A stretch of DNA of 33,502 nt from Pseudomonadota bacterium (GTDB taxonomy: Bacteria > Pseudomonadota > Alphaproteobacteria > CADEGL01), in contig JAQCGR010000007.1 of assembly GCA_027619995.1 (NCBI GenBank), positions 1 to 33,502 of the forward strand, read 5' to 3'. The position numbers were made by a program, and so were the translations under genes. Below are positions 1 through 11,207 of this stretch, one piece after another. The notes under the pieces were generated by a model. The model was given only the letters and a program-made list of their open reading frames with translations. It was not told the DNA's origin and made no database searches. Position 1 is the stretch's first letter. The number at the start of each line of letters is the position of its first letter.

Positions 1-1368
1 GAGACTGACGGCGAATATTTTCTCGACGCTTCGGATCGCCTCGGGGGTCGAGAAGATCACCACCCGGTCGCGCGCCTTGATCGCGGTATCGGGCCGCGGC
101 AACATGACTTGGCCGTCGCGCAGGATCGCGCCGACGATGATGCCCTTGGGCAGGCGAGCCTTGGCCAGGGGCACGCCGACCAGGCTGGAGGTCTCCAGCG
201 CCTCGGCCTCGATCACCTCGCCGACTCCTTTGCGCAGGGAATGCACCGCCCGGATACGGCCCCGGCGGACATGCTGGAGGATGGTCGAAACGGTGATCTC
301 CTGGGGCACGACGACGACATCCACACCCAGGGTCGTGATCAGCGATTCGAAGGTCATATTGTTGACCAGGGTCAGGGCGCGGCGGGCACCATAGCGCTTG
401 GCCAGCAGCGAGCAGAGGATATTGACCTCGTCGTCGTTGGTGACCGCGACGATGGCCTCCGCCGAACTGACATTGGCCTCCTCGAGGATCTCCGGATCCA
501 GGGCGTCGCCGTGGATCACGACGGTCTGGCTCAGGCTCTGGGCTGCGTATTCCGCCCGCGCCTTGCTGTGCTCGATGACCTTGGCGGTGACGCCGGGATG
601 GGCGTCTGTCTCCAGTTCCTGGGCGAGGTAGAGGCCGATGTTGCCGCCGCCGACGACGATCACCCGGCGCGCCTCGCTCTCCTCATGGCCGAAGGCCGCC
701 ATGCCGCGCGCGACATGGTCGTTATCGACCGCGAAATAGACGTCGTCGCCGGTCAGCATCTGATCGTCGCCTCGGGGCACGATGACCTTCTCGGCGCGGA
801 TGATCGCGACAATCGTGATGTTGAGTTCCGGAAACAGGTCGGTCAGCTGGCGCAACGGGGTGTTGATGATCGGGCAGTCGTCGGTGATATGGACCCCGAT
901 CACCCGTACCCTGCCATCGGCCAGGGGCACCGAATCGAAGGCTCCGGGAACCTGGAGCCGGCGGCCGATCGCCCGCGCCACTTCGATTTCAGGCGAGATG
1001 ATGACGTCGATCGGCAGATGATGGCGGCTGAACAGATCCGCCCAGATCGGCTGCAGATAGGTCTGGGAGCGGACACGCGCGATCTTGGTCGGCACGTCGA
1101 ACAGCGAATGGGCGACCTGGCAGGCCACCATGTTCACCTCGTCCGCGTAGGTCACGGCGATCAGCATGTCGGTATCGCGCGCGCCGGCCCGTTCGAGCAC
1201 GCTGGGATGCGAGGCGTAGCCCACGATTCCGCGCACATCGATGGAATCGCTGATCTTGCGGACGAGATCCTGGTTCTGGTCGATGACCGTGACTTCGTTA
1301 TCCTCGGTCGCCAGATGACGCGCGATATTGGAGCCGACCTGGCCCGCACCGCATACGATAACCTTCAT
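1..1368 (-). CDS. trkA: Trk potassium uptake regulatory protein TrkA (partial, C-terminal end off left edge)
   Basis: TrkA is the cytoplasmic NAD(H)-binding subunit that gates the TrkH/TrkG potassium channel. The minus-strand frame is open from the ATG at 1366-1368 to base 1, giving 456 codons. The family is about 458 residues long, so only the last few residues and the stop are missing. The sequence starts MKVIVCGAGQVGSNIA, a Rossmann GxGxxG loop at residues 7-13. A second Rossmann loop, VVGGGNIG, lies near residues 238-245. This is the usual duplicated RCK_N/RCK_C layout of TrkA. It lies 139 bp downstream of ntrX on the same strand, a position seen in other alphaproteobacteria (ntrBC-ntrYX-trkA). 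The intergenic space holds two short inverted repeats (1421-1446 and 1449-1471) without a T-tract, so read-through from ntrX is possible. A long antisense frame opposite this gene is an artefact of high GC. Confidence 0.93.
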   Translation of the reverse strand, partial: MKVIVCGAGQVGSNIARHLATEDNEVTVIDQNQDLVRKISDSIDVRGIVGYASHPSVLERAGARDTDMLIAVTYADEVNMVACQVAHSLFDVPTKIARVRSQTYLQPIWADLFSRHHLPIDVIISPEIEVARAIGRRLQVPGAFDSVPLADGRVRVIGVHITDDCPIINTPLRQLTDLFPELNITIVAIIRAEKVIVPRGDDQMLTGDDVYFAVDNDHVARGMAAFGHEESEARRVIVVGGGNIGLYLAQELETDAHPGVTAKVIEHSKARAEYAAQSLSQTVVIHGDALDPEILEEANVSSAEAIVAVTNDDEVNILCSLLAKRYGARRALTLVNNMTFESLITTLGVDVVVVPQEITVSTILQHVRRGRIRAVHSLRKGVGEVIEAEALETSSLVGVPLAKARLPKGIIVGAILRDGQVMLPRPDTAIKARDRVVIFSTPEAIRSVEKIFAVSL

Positions 1369-1507
1369 TCACGTCGCTCCGCCAAAGTCTGACCGCAAAG
1401 CATGGTCGCAACGCATGATCAGGGGCATGGTCAAAGGCTTGCCCCTGGGGCCGTATAGACCGGCTACGGCCTACTCCCCGCCCCCGACAGCGTCAAGCCG
1501 CGGTTTC

Positions 1508-2917
1508 CTATTCCTCGCCGTCAGGCCCGCGCGTGGATCCGGCCACGCCGAGATTCTTGAGCTTACGGTGGAGCGCCGAACGCTCCATGCCGACGAAGCT
1601 GGCGGTGCGGGAGACATTGCCTCCGAAACGCGTGATCTGGGCCAGCAGATACTCGCGCTCAAAAATTTCGCGCGCCTCGCGCAGGGGCAGGCCCATGATC
1701 TCGCCCGAACGGTCGCCGTTCAACGCCGGCGGCGCGGTCGAGCCGATCTCCGGCGGCAGCATATCGGCCCGAATCGGCGTTCCCGCCTCGCCCGGACTCA
1801 TGATCAGCAGCCAGTCCGCGACATTGCGCAACTGACGAACATTGCCCGGCCAGTCATAAGCCTGCAGCGCGGCGAGGGCATCCTCGCCCACAGCACGAGG
1901 CTGGATGCCCGAAACCTCTGAGGAACGCTTGATGAAATGCTGGGCCAGCGCGGGGATGTCGTCGCGCCGCTCGCGCAAGGACGGCACCTGGATCGGCACC
2001 ACGTTCAGGCGGTAGTAGAGGTCCTCGCGAAACCGGCCGGCTTCGATTTCCGCCGTCAGGCTACGGCTGGTGGTCGCGACCACGCGCACGTTCACCTCTA
2101 CCCGCGGCCCCCCCCCGCCCATGCGCTCGAAAGTCTGTTCCTGCAGCACGCGCAAGATCTTGCCCTGGGTCTCCAGCGGCATATCGGCGACCTCGTCGAG
2201 CAGCATCGTGCCGTTATGCGCCCGCTCGAACGCACCGACCTTGCCTTGTCCCGAAGTGCCATTCGCCGCGGCCTGCACGCCGAACAGCTCCGACCCCATG
2301 CGGTCGGGCTCCATATTCGCGCAATTCAGCACGACAAAGGCGCCGTCCGCCCGGCGTGACTGGTCGTGAATCAGCCGCGCGACGACCTCCTTGCCGACTC
2401 CCGCCTGGCCCGTGATGAGGACCCGGCTGCTGGTCGGCGCGACGCGGTCGATCGCCTGGCGGATCTGCTGGACAGCGTTCGACTGGCCGATCAGTTCGGT
2501 CGACGAGCCGGCCCGCAGGCGCAGTTCCGCATTCTCGCGGCGCAGATCCGCTGCCTCCATCGCACGCTCGATCAGCAGCAGCAGGCGGTCGGTCTTGAAC
2601 GGCTTCTCGATGAAATCGTAGGCGCCGCGCTTGATGGCCGAAACCGCCGTTTCGATATTGCCGTGGCCGCTGATCATGACCACCGGCAGGTCCGGATGAT
2701 CGGCCTTGATGCGGTCGAGCACTTCGAGCCCGTCGAGGCGACTGCCCTGGAGCCAGATATCGAGAATCACCAGATTGGGTCGACGGACGGCGACGCTCTG
2801 CAGCGCCGCATCACTGTCAGCGGCCTCGCGCGGCTCATAGCCCTCGTCCACCAGAATGGCGGCTGTGAGCGAACGGATGTCCGATTCGTCGTCGACGATC
2901 AGAATGTCACGTGACAT
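1508..2917 (-). CDS. ntrX: NtrX, sigma-54-family nitrogen/redox response regulator
   Basis: This 469-residue response regulator is the partner of the membrane kinase NtrY encoded just upstream. Domains in order: a receiver domain (residues 1-120, phospho-acceptor Asp53 in LVILDIW), an AAA+ domain with Walker A GQAGVGKE and a Walker B-like LLDEVAD, and a Fis-type helix-turn-helix (GGNVSRTASFVGMERSALHR) near the end. The loop that in true sigma-54 activators reads GAFTGA is GAFERA here. This loop contacts sigma-54, and NtrX proteins of alphaproteobacteria are known to have a degenerate version, so it may act without sigma-54. The ATG at 2915-2917 overlaps the end of ntrY by 11 bp, which suggests translational coupling. 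The C-terminal tail after the HTH is short and acidic. Confidence 0.95.
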   Translation of the reverse strand: MSRDILIVDDESDIRSLTAAILVDEGYEPREAADSDAALQSVAVRRPNLVILDIWLQGSRLDGLEVLDRIKADHPDLPVVMISGHGNIETAVSAIKRGAYDFIEKPFKTDRLLLLIERAMEAADLRRENAELRLRAGSSTELIGQSNAVQQIRQAIDRVAPTSSRVLITGQAGVGKEVVARLIHDQSRRADGAFVVLNCANMEPDRMGSELFGVQAAANGTSGQGKVGAFERAHNGTMLLDEVADMPLETQGKILRVLQEQTFERMGGGGPRVEVNVRVVATTSRSLTAEIEAGRFREDLYYRLNVVPIQVPSLRERRDDIPALAQHFIKRSSEVSGIQPRAVGEDALAALQAYDWPGNVRQLRNVADWLLIMSPGEAGTPIRADMLPPEIGSTAPPALNGDRSGEIMGLPLREAREIFEREYLLAQITRFGGNVSRTASFVGMERSALHRKLKNLGVAGSTRGPDGEE

Positions 2918-5264
2918 AGGGTGCGATCTTACTTTTACGTTCGGATTGTTCTTCTCGACGGCGCTCGTCCGTCGCCGCTTTTTTGCCCCCGACGTCGAAT
3001 ACCAGGCGAACCTGCGCCCCGCCCCCGGGCCGGTCCTCCAGGATCAAATCCCCTGCATGATCTTCCATGATTTTCTTGACGATGGCCAGACCCAGGCCCG
3101 TGCCCTTCGTCCGCGTCGTGACATAGGGCTCGGTCAGCCGGTCGCGTTCGTCGACGGGCAGGCCCCGCCCGTTGTCCCGCACGACGATTTCGATATCCCC
3201 TTCCTCCGCCACCACACCCAGTTCGATCATCCCCTTGGGCCGGTCCTCGTCCGGCAATTCCCGCCCCTGGATCGAATCCGCCGCGTTCTGAAGCAGGTTG
3301 GTCAGGGCCTGCGTGATCTGGCGCCGGTCGCAACGCACGGTCACCTCGGCATCCGCGCCGGTGATGGTATAGGCGATCTCTGGATTGGCCGTGCGCTGGA
3401 GGAAGAACGCGTCACGGCAAACTTCGCCCAGATTCTCGATCTTCATCACCGGCGCCGGCATCCGGGCGAAGGCCGAGAATTCGTCGACCATCCGGCCGAT
3501 ATCGCCGACCTGGCGGACGATCGTGTCCGTGCAGGCGACGAAGGTTTCCTTGTCGCTCGTGATCTCGCCCAGATACTTGCGCTTCAACCTTTCAGCGGAA
3601 AGCTGGATCGGGGTCAGCGGATTTTTGATCTCATGGGCGATGCGCCGCGCGACATCGGCCCAGGCCGCCTTGCGCTGGGCCGAAAGAAGCTCCGAGATAT
3701 CGTCGAAGGTCACGACATAACCGACGATATCGCCCGCCGACCGCTCCACGGTGGCGCGTGCCAGGAAGGTCCGGGCGCGGCCCGCGCGCTCGACCTTGAT
3801 CTGCGCCTCCGAGAATCCCTGGCTGCGTTGACGGGCGAGGCGGATAAGCTCGCGGAACTCGGGCACGACTTCGTTCAGCGGCTTGCCGATCTCGCCCTCG
3901 ATCTCCATCGAAAGCAGGGTCGAAGCCGAGCGGTTTGGCAGGTTGATCCGCGCATCTCGGTCGAGTCCAATCACCCCGGCAGACACGCCGCCCAGGACGG
4001 CCTCGGTGAAGCGCCGGCGCAGATCGAGCTGCTGATTGGCTTCGACGAGTTCCTGGCGCTGGGTCTCCAACTGGCTGGTCATCCGATTGAAAGCCCGGCT
4101 CAGGGTGCCGAGTTCATCCTCGGGTACGCTCTCGATCACCCGGGCGGAAAGATCGCCGCCGCGCACCCGTTCCGCCGCTTCGATCAGCGCGCTGACCGGC
4201 CGGGCGAGCTGTGTCGCGAAGGTCAACCCGACCCAGACGGCGGCAAGCAGGAGAAGCAGGGCGAGGACGGTAAACATCATCGCGAAATTGATCTGCAGGT
4301 CCCAGCGCGTTTCCTCGAGATCGACGTAGGCGGCGACCGCCTCCTGTGTGCGTTGGACGTGATTGATCACGCTGGCATCGACGAAACGCCCGACATACAG
4401 GAAGGTATCGACCAGCCGGTCCAGGCGAACCAGCGCGCGCACCCGGTCCTCGGAATCGTTGGTCATGACGGCGACTTCGCCCTCGCGGGCCTTGTCCAAC
4501 GCCCAGCCCGGGACTGGGTCGAATTCCAGCGCAAAGCTGAGGCCGGAGCGGGAGATGACCTGCGTGCTGCCGTCGATGATCACCGCTTCCGGCAGGCCGC
4601 GCAGCGAAGCATGGGCCGACAGCACGCGATCGAGCAGGTCGCGGTCGTTCCAGATCACCGGATTTTCGCGGATCAGGTCATGGGCCATGGCCAATACATC
4701 GGCGCGGATCGTCTGCTGGTGCTCGCCCAGATAGGCATCGGCGACCGCCAGGGATTCGCTCAATGCCGTCCGCACCCGATCGCTGAACCAGGCCTGCACG
4801 CCGAAATTCAGGAACAGGACCGATGCGACGGCGACGACGATGGCCGGGGTCACGGCCACGATGCTGAACAGCATGACCAAGCGGATATGCAGGCGCGCGC
4901 CCGCCAAGCCCCGCCGCCGCTCCGTCCAGACCTGGACGATGCGCCGCGCCACCACGGCGCCCAGCGCGAGCAGGATGACCAGATCGATATTGAGGAGAAT
5001 CAGAACGATAGACTGATCGGGAGCCGACGGCTGGGTCAGCGCGATATAAGTCGCGATCCCGGAGATGCCGGCCGCGATTGTCAGGGCATAGGCAAGCTTG
5101 CGGGCCAGATGGGTGCGCACGGCCCAGGCCTGAAGCCGAAGCCCGCGCTTCGAGATGCCGGACGGCACCACAATCTCGCTGTCGGGTCGGGAATCGGCGC
5201 TCATACCCTCATCCGTCATTCGGCGAAGTGCGTCCCCCGACGCGCGCGCCGCTCTGCGCCCCAT
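2907..5264 (-). CDS. ntrY: NtrY, membrane sensor histidine kinase
   Basis: NtrY is the membrane histidine kinase that phosphorylates NtrX. The 785-residue frame shows hydrophobic segments in the first ~160 residues, a periplasmic/sensor region, another transmembrane segment near residue 320 (MMFTVLALLLLLAAVWVGL), a HAMP linker (LARPVSALIEAAERVRGGDL), a PAS domain and the HisKA H-box AHEIKNPLTPIQLS with phospho-acceptor His544. A HATPase domain follows, with N-box LLQNAADSI, DNGRGLP and TKGTGLGLAIV. The whole length matches NtrY. The first ATG (5262-5264) is 4 bp from the ntrC stop. Downstream in-frame ATGs at 5217-5219 and 5202-5204 are alternatives, and the last is preceded by a GAGG-like site, so the first 20 residues are uncertain. 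The gene lies between ntrC and ntrX in one operon. Confidence 0.95.
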   Translation of the reverse strand: MGRRAARASGDALRRMTDEGMSADSRPDSEIVVPSGISKRGLRLQAWAVRTHLARKLAYALTIAAGISGIATYIALTQPSAPDQSIVLILLNIDLVILLALGAVVARRIVQVWTERRRGLAGARLHIRLVMLFSIVAVTPAIVVAVASVLFLNFGVQAWFSDRVRTALSESLAVADAYLGEHQQTIRADVLAMAHDLIRENPVIWNDRDLLDRVLSAHASLRGLPEAVIIDGSTQVISRSGLSFALEFDPVPGWALDKAREGEVAVMTNDSEDRVRALVRLDRLVDTFLYVGRFVDASVINHVQRTQEAVAAYVDLEETRWDLQINFAMMFTVLALLLLLAAVWVGLTFATQLARPVSALIEAAERVRGGDLSARVIESVPEDELGTLSRAFNRMTSQLETQRQELVEANQQLDLRRRFTEAVLGGVSAGVIGLDRDARINLPNRSASTLLSMEIEGEIGKPLNEVVPEFRELIRLARQRSQGFSEAQIKVERAGRARTFLARATVERSAGDIVGYVVTFDDISELLSAQRKAAWADVARRIAHEIKNPLTPIQLSAERLKRKYLGEITSDKETFVACTDTIVRQVGDIGRMVDEFSAFARMPAPVMKIENLGEVCRDAFFLQRTANPEIAYTITGADAEVTVRCDRRQITQALTNLLQNAADSIQGRELPDEDRPKGMIELGVVAEEGDIEIVVRDNGRGLPVDERDRLTEPYVTTRTKGTGLGLAIVKKIMEDHAGDLILEDRPGGGAQVRLVFDVGGKKAATDERRREEQSERKSKIAPYVT

Positions 5265-5268
5265 CGGA

Positions 5269-6746
<1,478 letters not shown>

Positions 6747-6750
<4 letters not shown>

Positions 6751-7883
6751 CGCCATTCCTCCGGCGCGCTCTCCGGCGCGCCATGCACGGGCAGTCGGAT
6801 CGTAAAGACGGTCTCGCCCGGCCGACTGTCGAAATCGACCGCCCCCCCGTGGTCTCCGATGACCTTGGCGACCAGGGCGAGGCCCAGGCCCGAGCCGTCG
6901 GACTTGCTCGTCACGAAAGGATCGAAAAGGCTCGCCCGCACCGCTTCGGGAACACCGATCCCGTTGTCGATCACCCGCAAGGTCAGAGGCAGATGAACCC
7001 GCTCCCCGGTCGGGCCGGACACGCGAACGCCATGTTCATAGGCCGTTTCAAGACGAATCGTGCCGCCCGCCTCGCCACTCGCCTCGGCCGCGTTCTTGAC
7101 CAGATTGAGCACGGCCTGGATCAGCAGGTCGCGATCACCCCGGACGGGGGGCAGCGATGGGTCATAGGCATCGACGAAGCGCAGGTGGCTGGCGAAACCG
7201 GATTCGGCGATGTGCCGCACATGCTCCGTCACGTCATGGATATTGACCGCGTTCTGGCGCGGCAGGCGTGCGCCGGAGACGGCCTCGACCCGGTCGACCA
7301 GGGCCACGATACGGTCGACTTCCTCCCGGATCAAGCGAGTCAGCGCCTTGTCTTCCTCGTCCAAGCCCTGCTCGACGAGCTGGGCCGCGCCGCGGATGCC
7401 CGATAGCGGATTCTTGACCTCATGGGCGAGCATGGCGGCGAGGCCGGAAATCGAGCGTGCCGCGTGGCGATGCTGAAGACGTTCGTCCAGCCGCCGCACC
7501 CCGGCCGCCTGTTCGAGCGAAACCACCGCCGCGCCCGGGCGCTCGGCAATCGGTGCAACATGCAGATTGACCAGGCGCCGTCCGGTCCAGGGCGTGTCGA
7601 TGACCAGATCGTATTCGGCGAGGCTGCCGCCGGCGGCGACGGCATGATCGATCAATGCCCGGATCGAGCTGTCGGCAGGCAGGAATTCGTCCAGCGAACG
7701 GCCGATCATGCGGCCGATCGAAACATTGAAAAACTGCTCGGCCGCCGCATTGCCGTAGGACAGCCTGCCGTCGGGTTCGAGAGCCAGCACGGGCGCGGCC
7801 AGGGACGAGAGAATCGAATCGCCGCTCTGCATCTCCGGCTCGGAAGCCAATTGCACGGGACGGATCGGCGCGGGCGCTGTCAC
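6747..7883 (-). CDS. ntrB: NtrB, nitrogen-regulation sensor histidine kinase
   Basis: NtrB is the soluble kinase/phosphatase that controls NtrC, in most bacteria under PII (GlnB) signalling. The 378-residue protein has no membrane segment. It has an N-terminal PAS domain ([20 protein letters not shown], near residue 30), an H-box [14 protein letters not shown] with phospho-acceptor His154, and a HATPase domain with N-box [18 protein letters not shown] and [11 protein letters not shown]. The start is GTG at 7881-7883, forming a GTGA overlap with the dusB stop. The gene also overlaps ntrC through an ATGA. These overlaps indicate tight translational coupling along dusB-ntrB-ntrC. Confidence 0.96.
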
Positions 7884-8863
7884 GCGGCGTCCCGCTCCTC
7901 TTCCGCGCCGAAGAAGGCGCGGACCTCCGCGCGCACCGCCTCGGGCTCGGTCAGGCGATTGACCCGCTCGCGGAAGGCCGCCGCATCGCGCAGCCCCCGG
8001 GCATACCAGGCCAGATGCTTGCGCGACGCGCGCAGCCCCTTGAAAGCCCCGTGATGGATCAGCATCGCCTCGAAATGCTCAAGCGCAACCGCGCCGCGCG
8101 CCGCCGGCGATGGATCGACCGGCGCTTCGCCCTGGCGGAGATAGCGCGCGACCTGGGCCGGAAACCACGGCCGGCCATAGGCGCCGCGCCCGATCATCAC
8201 GCCATCCGCGCCGGATTCGGCCAGACAGCGCGCGGCATCCTCCACCGTGTCGATATCGCCATTGGCGATCACGGGGATCGACACCGCCGCCTTGACCCGC
8301 CGGATAAAGGACCAGTCGGCCCGGCCCTCGAAAAACTGGTCCCGGGTCCGGCCATGCACCGTGATCGCCTGGATGCCGCAGGCTTCGGCGATACGGGCCA
8401 GATTGGGCGCATTGCGATTGGCCATGTCCCAGCCGAGCCGCATCTTGAGCGTCACCGGAAGGCTCACGGCGCCCACCGTCGCCTCCAGAATTCGCGCGGC
8501 GTGGATTTCGTCCCGCATGAGGGCCGAGCCGGCATGTTTGTTTACGATCTTCTTCACCGGGCAACCGAAATTGATATCGATGATCGCTGCCCCGCGATCC
8601 TCGTTCAGCTTGGCCGCCTCGCCCATGATTTCCGGCTCGTGACCCGCCAACTGGACGGATGTCGGCCGCTCCTCTGTCCCGGCGGCAAGCTTATGGGATT
8701 CCATGGTCTGCCGGATCACCGATTGGGACGCGATCATCTCTGTCACGTCCAATCCCACGCCATAACGCCGCACCAACCGACGGAACGGCAGGTCCGTGAC
8801 CCCCGACATGGGGGCAAGCACCACCGGGTCGCTCAGAGTGACGGGGCCGATAGAAATGCTCAT
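7880..8863 (-). CDS. dusB: tRNA-dihydrouridine synthase DusB (NifR3)
   Basis: DusB is an FMN-dependent enzyme that reduces uridines in the D-loop of tRNA; in alphaproteobacteria it is historically named NifR3 and heads the ntrBC operon. Visible motifs are the FMN-site [15 protein letters not shown], the catalytic cysteine in [20 protein letters not shown], the phosphate-binding ANGDI and [13 protein letters not shown]. The start at 8861-8863 gives 327 residues, normal for the family, and begins [14 protein letters not shown]. The frame is open a further 35 residues upstream (to 8968), but that extension has no family resemblance and runs into the divergent promoter space shared with ispDF, so it is rejected. 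The ribosome binding site before 8863 is weak. Confidence 0.95.
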   Translation of the reverse strand: MSISIGPVTLSDPVVLAPMSGVTDLPFRRLVRRYGVGLDVTEMIASQSVIRQTMESHKLAAGTEERPTSVQLAGHEPEIMGEAAKLNEDRGAAIIDINFGCPVKKIVNKHAGSALMRDEIHAARILEATVGAVSLPVTLKMRLGWDMANRNAPNLARIAEACGIQAITVHGRTRDQFFEGRADWSFIRRVKAAVSIPVIANGDIDTVEDAARCLAESGADGVMIGRGAYGRPWFPAQVARYLRQGEAPVDPSPAARGAVALEHFEAMLIHHGAFKGLRASRKHLAWYARGLRDAAAFRERVNRLTEPEAVRAEVRAFFGAEEERDAA

Positions 8864-9037
8864 TTCGTAGGCACTAAATTCCACTGCTTGGAAATTGGGC
8901 ACACCATAGCGACGGGACTCATCGCGGTAAACGCCGCTTTTGGCCCGTGGCATGGGACTCCGCCTCATGGTAAGGGACTAGTCCAGCGTCGCCGGCCCCG
9001 CCGATTGCCGGCATCGAGTATCTCCAAGAGATTGGCC

Positions 9038-10225
9038 ATGACCCGCACCGTCGCCCTGATCGTCGCCGCCGGCCGCGGCACCCGCTTCGGCGGCCCCGTG
9101 CCCAAGCAATACCGCGCCCTGGGCGGGCGGGCGGTGCTGGCCCGAACGATCGCCGCCTTCCGCGACCATCCGGCCATCGACGCCGTGCGCGTCGTGATCC
9201 ATCCAGACGACCGCGCGCGCTTCGACGCGGCGGTCGCGGGCCTTGACCCGCTGCCGTCGGTCGACGGCGGCGCCAGTCGCCAGGATTCCGTGCGTCTGGG
9301 TCTGGAAAGCCTGGCCGGGGATGCGCCGGATCTGGTGCTGATCCACGACGCCGCCCGGCCCTTTCTGGACGCCGCCGCCATCGACCGGGTGATCGCGGCC
9401 CTGTCCGAGGCCGAGGGCGCGATTGCCGCCCTGGCCGTCACCGACACGATCAAGCGCCAGGACGAGGACGGTAACAGTGCGGGCACCGTCGATCGTACCG
9501 GGCTCTGGCGCGCCCAGACGCCGCAGGGCTTCCGTTTTCCGGCGATTCTGGCCGCCCATCGGTCGGCCCCGGCCGAGGGTCTGACCGACGATGCGGCTGT
9601 CGCCGAACTGGCCGGCCTGTCGGTGCGGCTCGTTCCCGGCGACGAACGCAATTTCAAGATCACCACCGAAGCCGATCTGATCCGGGCGGAGGCCATGTTG
9701 ACCGACTCACCGCAATCCGCCCCCCCGGCCTGGGAATTCCGCACCGGGATGGGTTACGACGTCCATCGCTTCGGCCCCGGCGACCGGGTCTGGCTCTGCG
9801 GCGTGGAACTGGCTCATGACCACGGCCTCGTCGGCCATTCCGACGCGGATGTCGGGCTTCATGCCCTGACCGACGCCATCCTGGGCGCGATCGGGGCAGG
9901 CGATATCGGCCATCATTTCCCGCCCTCCGACCCGCAATGGAAGGGCGCGCCCTCGGATCTGTTCCTGGCCCATGCCGGGCGCCTGGTCGCCGAACGGGGC
10001 GGTTCAATCGCCCAGCTCGACGTCACCCTGATCTGCGAGAAGCCCAAGATCGGCCCCTACCGGACCGCCATGGTGGCCCGCGTCGGCGAGATACTCGGCC
10101 TGGCCCCGGATCGGGTCAGCGTGAAGGCTACCACCACCGAACGCCTGGGCTTCGCCGGGCGCGGCGAGGGCATGGCCGCCCAGGCCATCGCCACCGTCCG
10201 CCTGCCCGCCGACGGCACGGGTTGA
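9038..10225 (+). CDS. ispDF: Bifunctional MEP-pathway enzyme IspDF
   Basis: This is a fusion of two enzymes of the methylerythritol phosphate route to isoprenoids. The N-terminal ~225 residues are IspD (2-C-methyl-D-erythritol 4-phosphate cytidylyltransferase), with the CTP-binding [16 protein letters not shown] and LIHDAARPF. The C-terminal ~160 residues are IspF (2-C-methyl-D-erythritol 2,4-cyclodiphosphate synthase), with the metal-site motif [28 protein letters not shown] and DIGHHFPP, and the C-terminal [16 protein letters not shown]. The fused form (395 residues here) is typical of alpha- and epsilonproteobacteria. The ATG at 9038-9040 follows an AAGAGA site at good spacing. Longer upstream frames are antisense to dusB. 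It heads a plus-strand operon with pgpA and cinA. Confidence 0.96.
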   Translation: MTRTVALIVAAGRGTRFGGPVPKQYRALGGRAVLARTIAAFRDHPAIDAVRVVIHPDDRARFDAAVAGLDPLPSVDGGASRQDSVRLGLESLAGDAPDLVLIHDAARPFLDAAAIDRVIAALSEAEGAIAALAVTDTIKRQDEDGNSAGTVDRTGLWRAQTPQGFRFPAILAAHRSAPAEGLTDDAAVAELAGLSVRLVPGDERNFKITTEADLIRAEAMLTDSPQSAPPAWEFRTGMGYDVHRFGPGDRVWLCGVELAHDHGLVGHSDADVGLHALTDAILGAIGAGDIGHHFPPSDPQWKGAPSDLFLAHAGRLVAERGGSIAQLDVTLICEKPKIGPYRTAMVARVGEILGLAPDRVSVKATTTERLGFAGRGEGMAAQAIATVRLPADGTG

Positions 10226-10229
10226 GCCG

Positions 10230-10706
10230 GTGAACGGGCCCGTCCGCCGCGATCTGTCCTGGTGGGCCGCCACCTGGTTCGGCTCGGGCGCATTGCCCAA
10301 GGCGCCCGGAACCTGGGGCTCCCTCGCCGCCCTGCCCTTCGCTTGGATCATTCAGACCGGCCTCGGACCGGTCGCCTTGGTCGCGGCGGCCCTGGTCGTG
10401 TTCTTCCTTGGCATCTGGGTGTCGGAGCATACGGCGCGCGACATGGGCCATTCCGATCCGGGCCAGATCGTGATCGACGAAGTTGCCGCCCAATGGCTGG
10501 TCCTCGCCGTCGTGCCGGCGAGTTGGCAGAGCTACCTCGCCGGCTTTGTCCTGTTCCGGCTGTTCGATATCCTGAAGCCCTGGCCGATCCGCCAGATCGA
10601 ACGCCGGCTCGGCGGCGGCTTTGGCATCATGGCCGACGATATCCTGGCGGCGATCTATGCCGCGCCCTTCCTCATCACCCTTTCTTGGTTTAAGATTATT
10701 TTATGA
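10230..10706 (+). CDS. pgpA: Phosphatidylglycerophosphatase A
   Basis: PgpA is an integral inner-membrane phosphatase that converts phosphatidylglycerophosphate to phosphatidylglycerol. The 158-residue protein shows the family's N-terminal GALPKAPGTWGSLAALP motif, hydrophobic helices (VALVAAALVVFFLGIWV and following) and the acidic active-site-like stretch DPGQIVIDEVAAQW. It starts at GTG 10230-10232, only 4 bp after the ispDF stop, and ends in an ATGA overlap with cinA. The last codons (FKIIL) lie in an AT-rich patch unlike the rest of the gene. Confidence 0.92.
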   Translation: MNGPVRRDLSWWAATWFGSGALPKAPGTWGSLAALPFAWIIQTGLGPVALVAAALVVFFLGIWVSEHTARDMGHSDPGQIVIDEVAAQWLVLAVVPASWQSYLAGFVLFRLFDILKPWPIRQIERRLGGGFGIMADDILAAIYAAPFLITLSWFKIIL

Positions 10707-11191
10707 ATACCAATATATTACATGGTCTTGTTAAGGAAGTACTTGAGCAATACAGAGAGGCTCATCTGCGCATCGCGACGGCGGAATCCTGCACCGGCGG
10801 GATGATCGCCGCGGCCCTGACCGCCGTCGCCGGCTCCTCGGATGTCTTCGAACGCGGCTTCGTGACTTATTCCAACGAGGCCAAGGCCGAACTGCTGGGC
10901 ATTCCCATAGCCCTCATCATTGCGCATGGCGCGGTAAGTGAACCGGTCGCCCGAGCGATGGCGGAGGGCGCCCTCGCCCATTCGGCCGCCGAGGTCGCGG
11001 TCAGCGTAACGGGCGTCGCCGGCCCCGGCGGCGGGAGTCCGGCCAAACCCGTGGGCCTGGTCTTCATCGGCGCCGCGGGCGGCGGCGATGCAACAGTGGT
11101 CGAGCGCCATATCTTCACCGGCGATCGCGACTCGGTTCGCCTCGCCTCCGCGCGGGCCGCCCTCGATCTGCTTTCCCGTCGGGTCGGTTGA
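10703..11191 (+). CDS. pncC: CinA-family nicotinamide-nucleotide amidohydrolase (PncC-type, short form)
   Basis: This 162-residue protein is the stand-alone CinA C-terminal domain, which in studied members deamidates nicotinamide mononucleotide to nicotinate mononucleotide in NAD salvage. Diagnostic motifs are TAESCTGGMIAAALT (about residues 26-40), GFVTYSNEAK, and SVTGVAGPGGGSPAKPVGLVF. The N-terminal molybdopterin-binding-like domain of full CinA is absent. The ATG overlaps the pgpA stop (ATGA), so translation is probably coupled. The first ~20 codons are strikingly AT-rich for this window, then composition returns to normal. Gene neighbours ispDF-pgpA-cinA are common together in alphaproteobacteria. 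Confidence 0.92.
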   Translation: MNTNILHGLVKEVLEQYREAHLRIATAESCTGGMIAAALTAVAGSSDVFERGFVTYSNEAKAELLGIPIALIIAHGAVSEPVARAMAEGALAHSAAEVAVSVTGVAGPGGGSPAKPVGLVFIGAAGGGDATVVERHIFTGDRDSVRLASARAALDLLSRRVG

Positions 11192-11207
11192 GTCTCGGCC
11201 CAGACCT

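Noticed and set aside
109-1392. Long plus-strand open frame opposite trkA
   Set aside because: It is antisense and in register with the real TrkA frame; high GC at third positions keeps the complementary frame free of stops. The protein is Asp/Arg/His-rich with no family character.
6751-6756. ATG at 6754-6756 as the ntrC start
   Set aside because: The GGAGGA site abuts this ATG with no spacer; the ATG at 6748-6750 has correct spacing and an ATGA overlap with ntrB.
8864-8968. N-terminal extension of dusB by 35 codons
   Set aside because: The extension does not resemble the family and lies in the divergent promoter space with ispDF; the start at 8863 gives the usual length.
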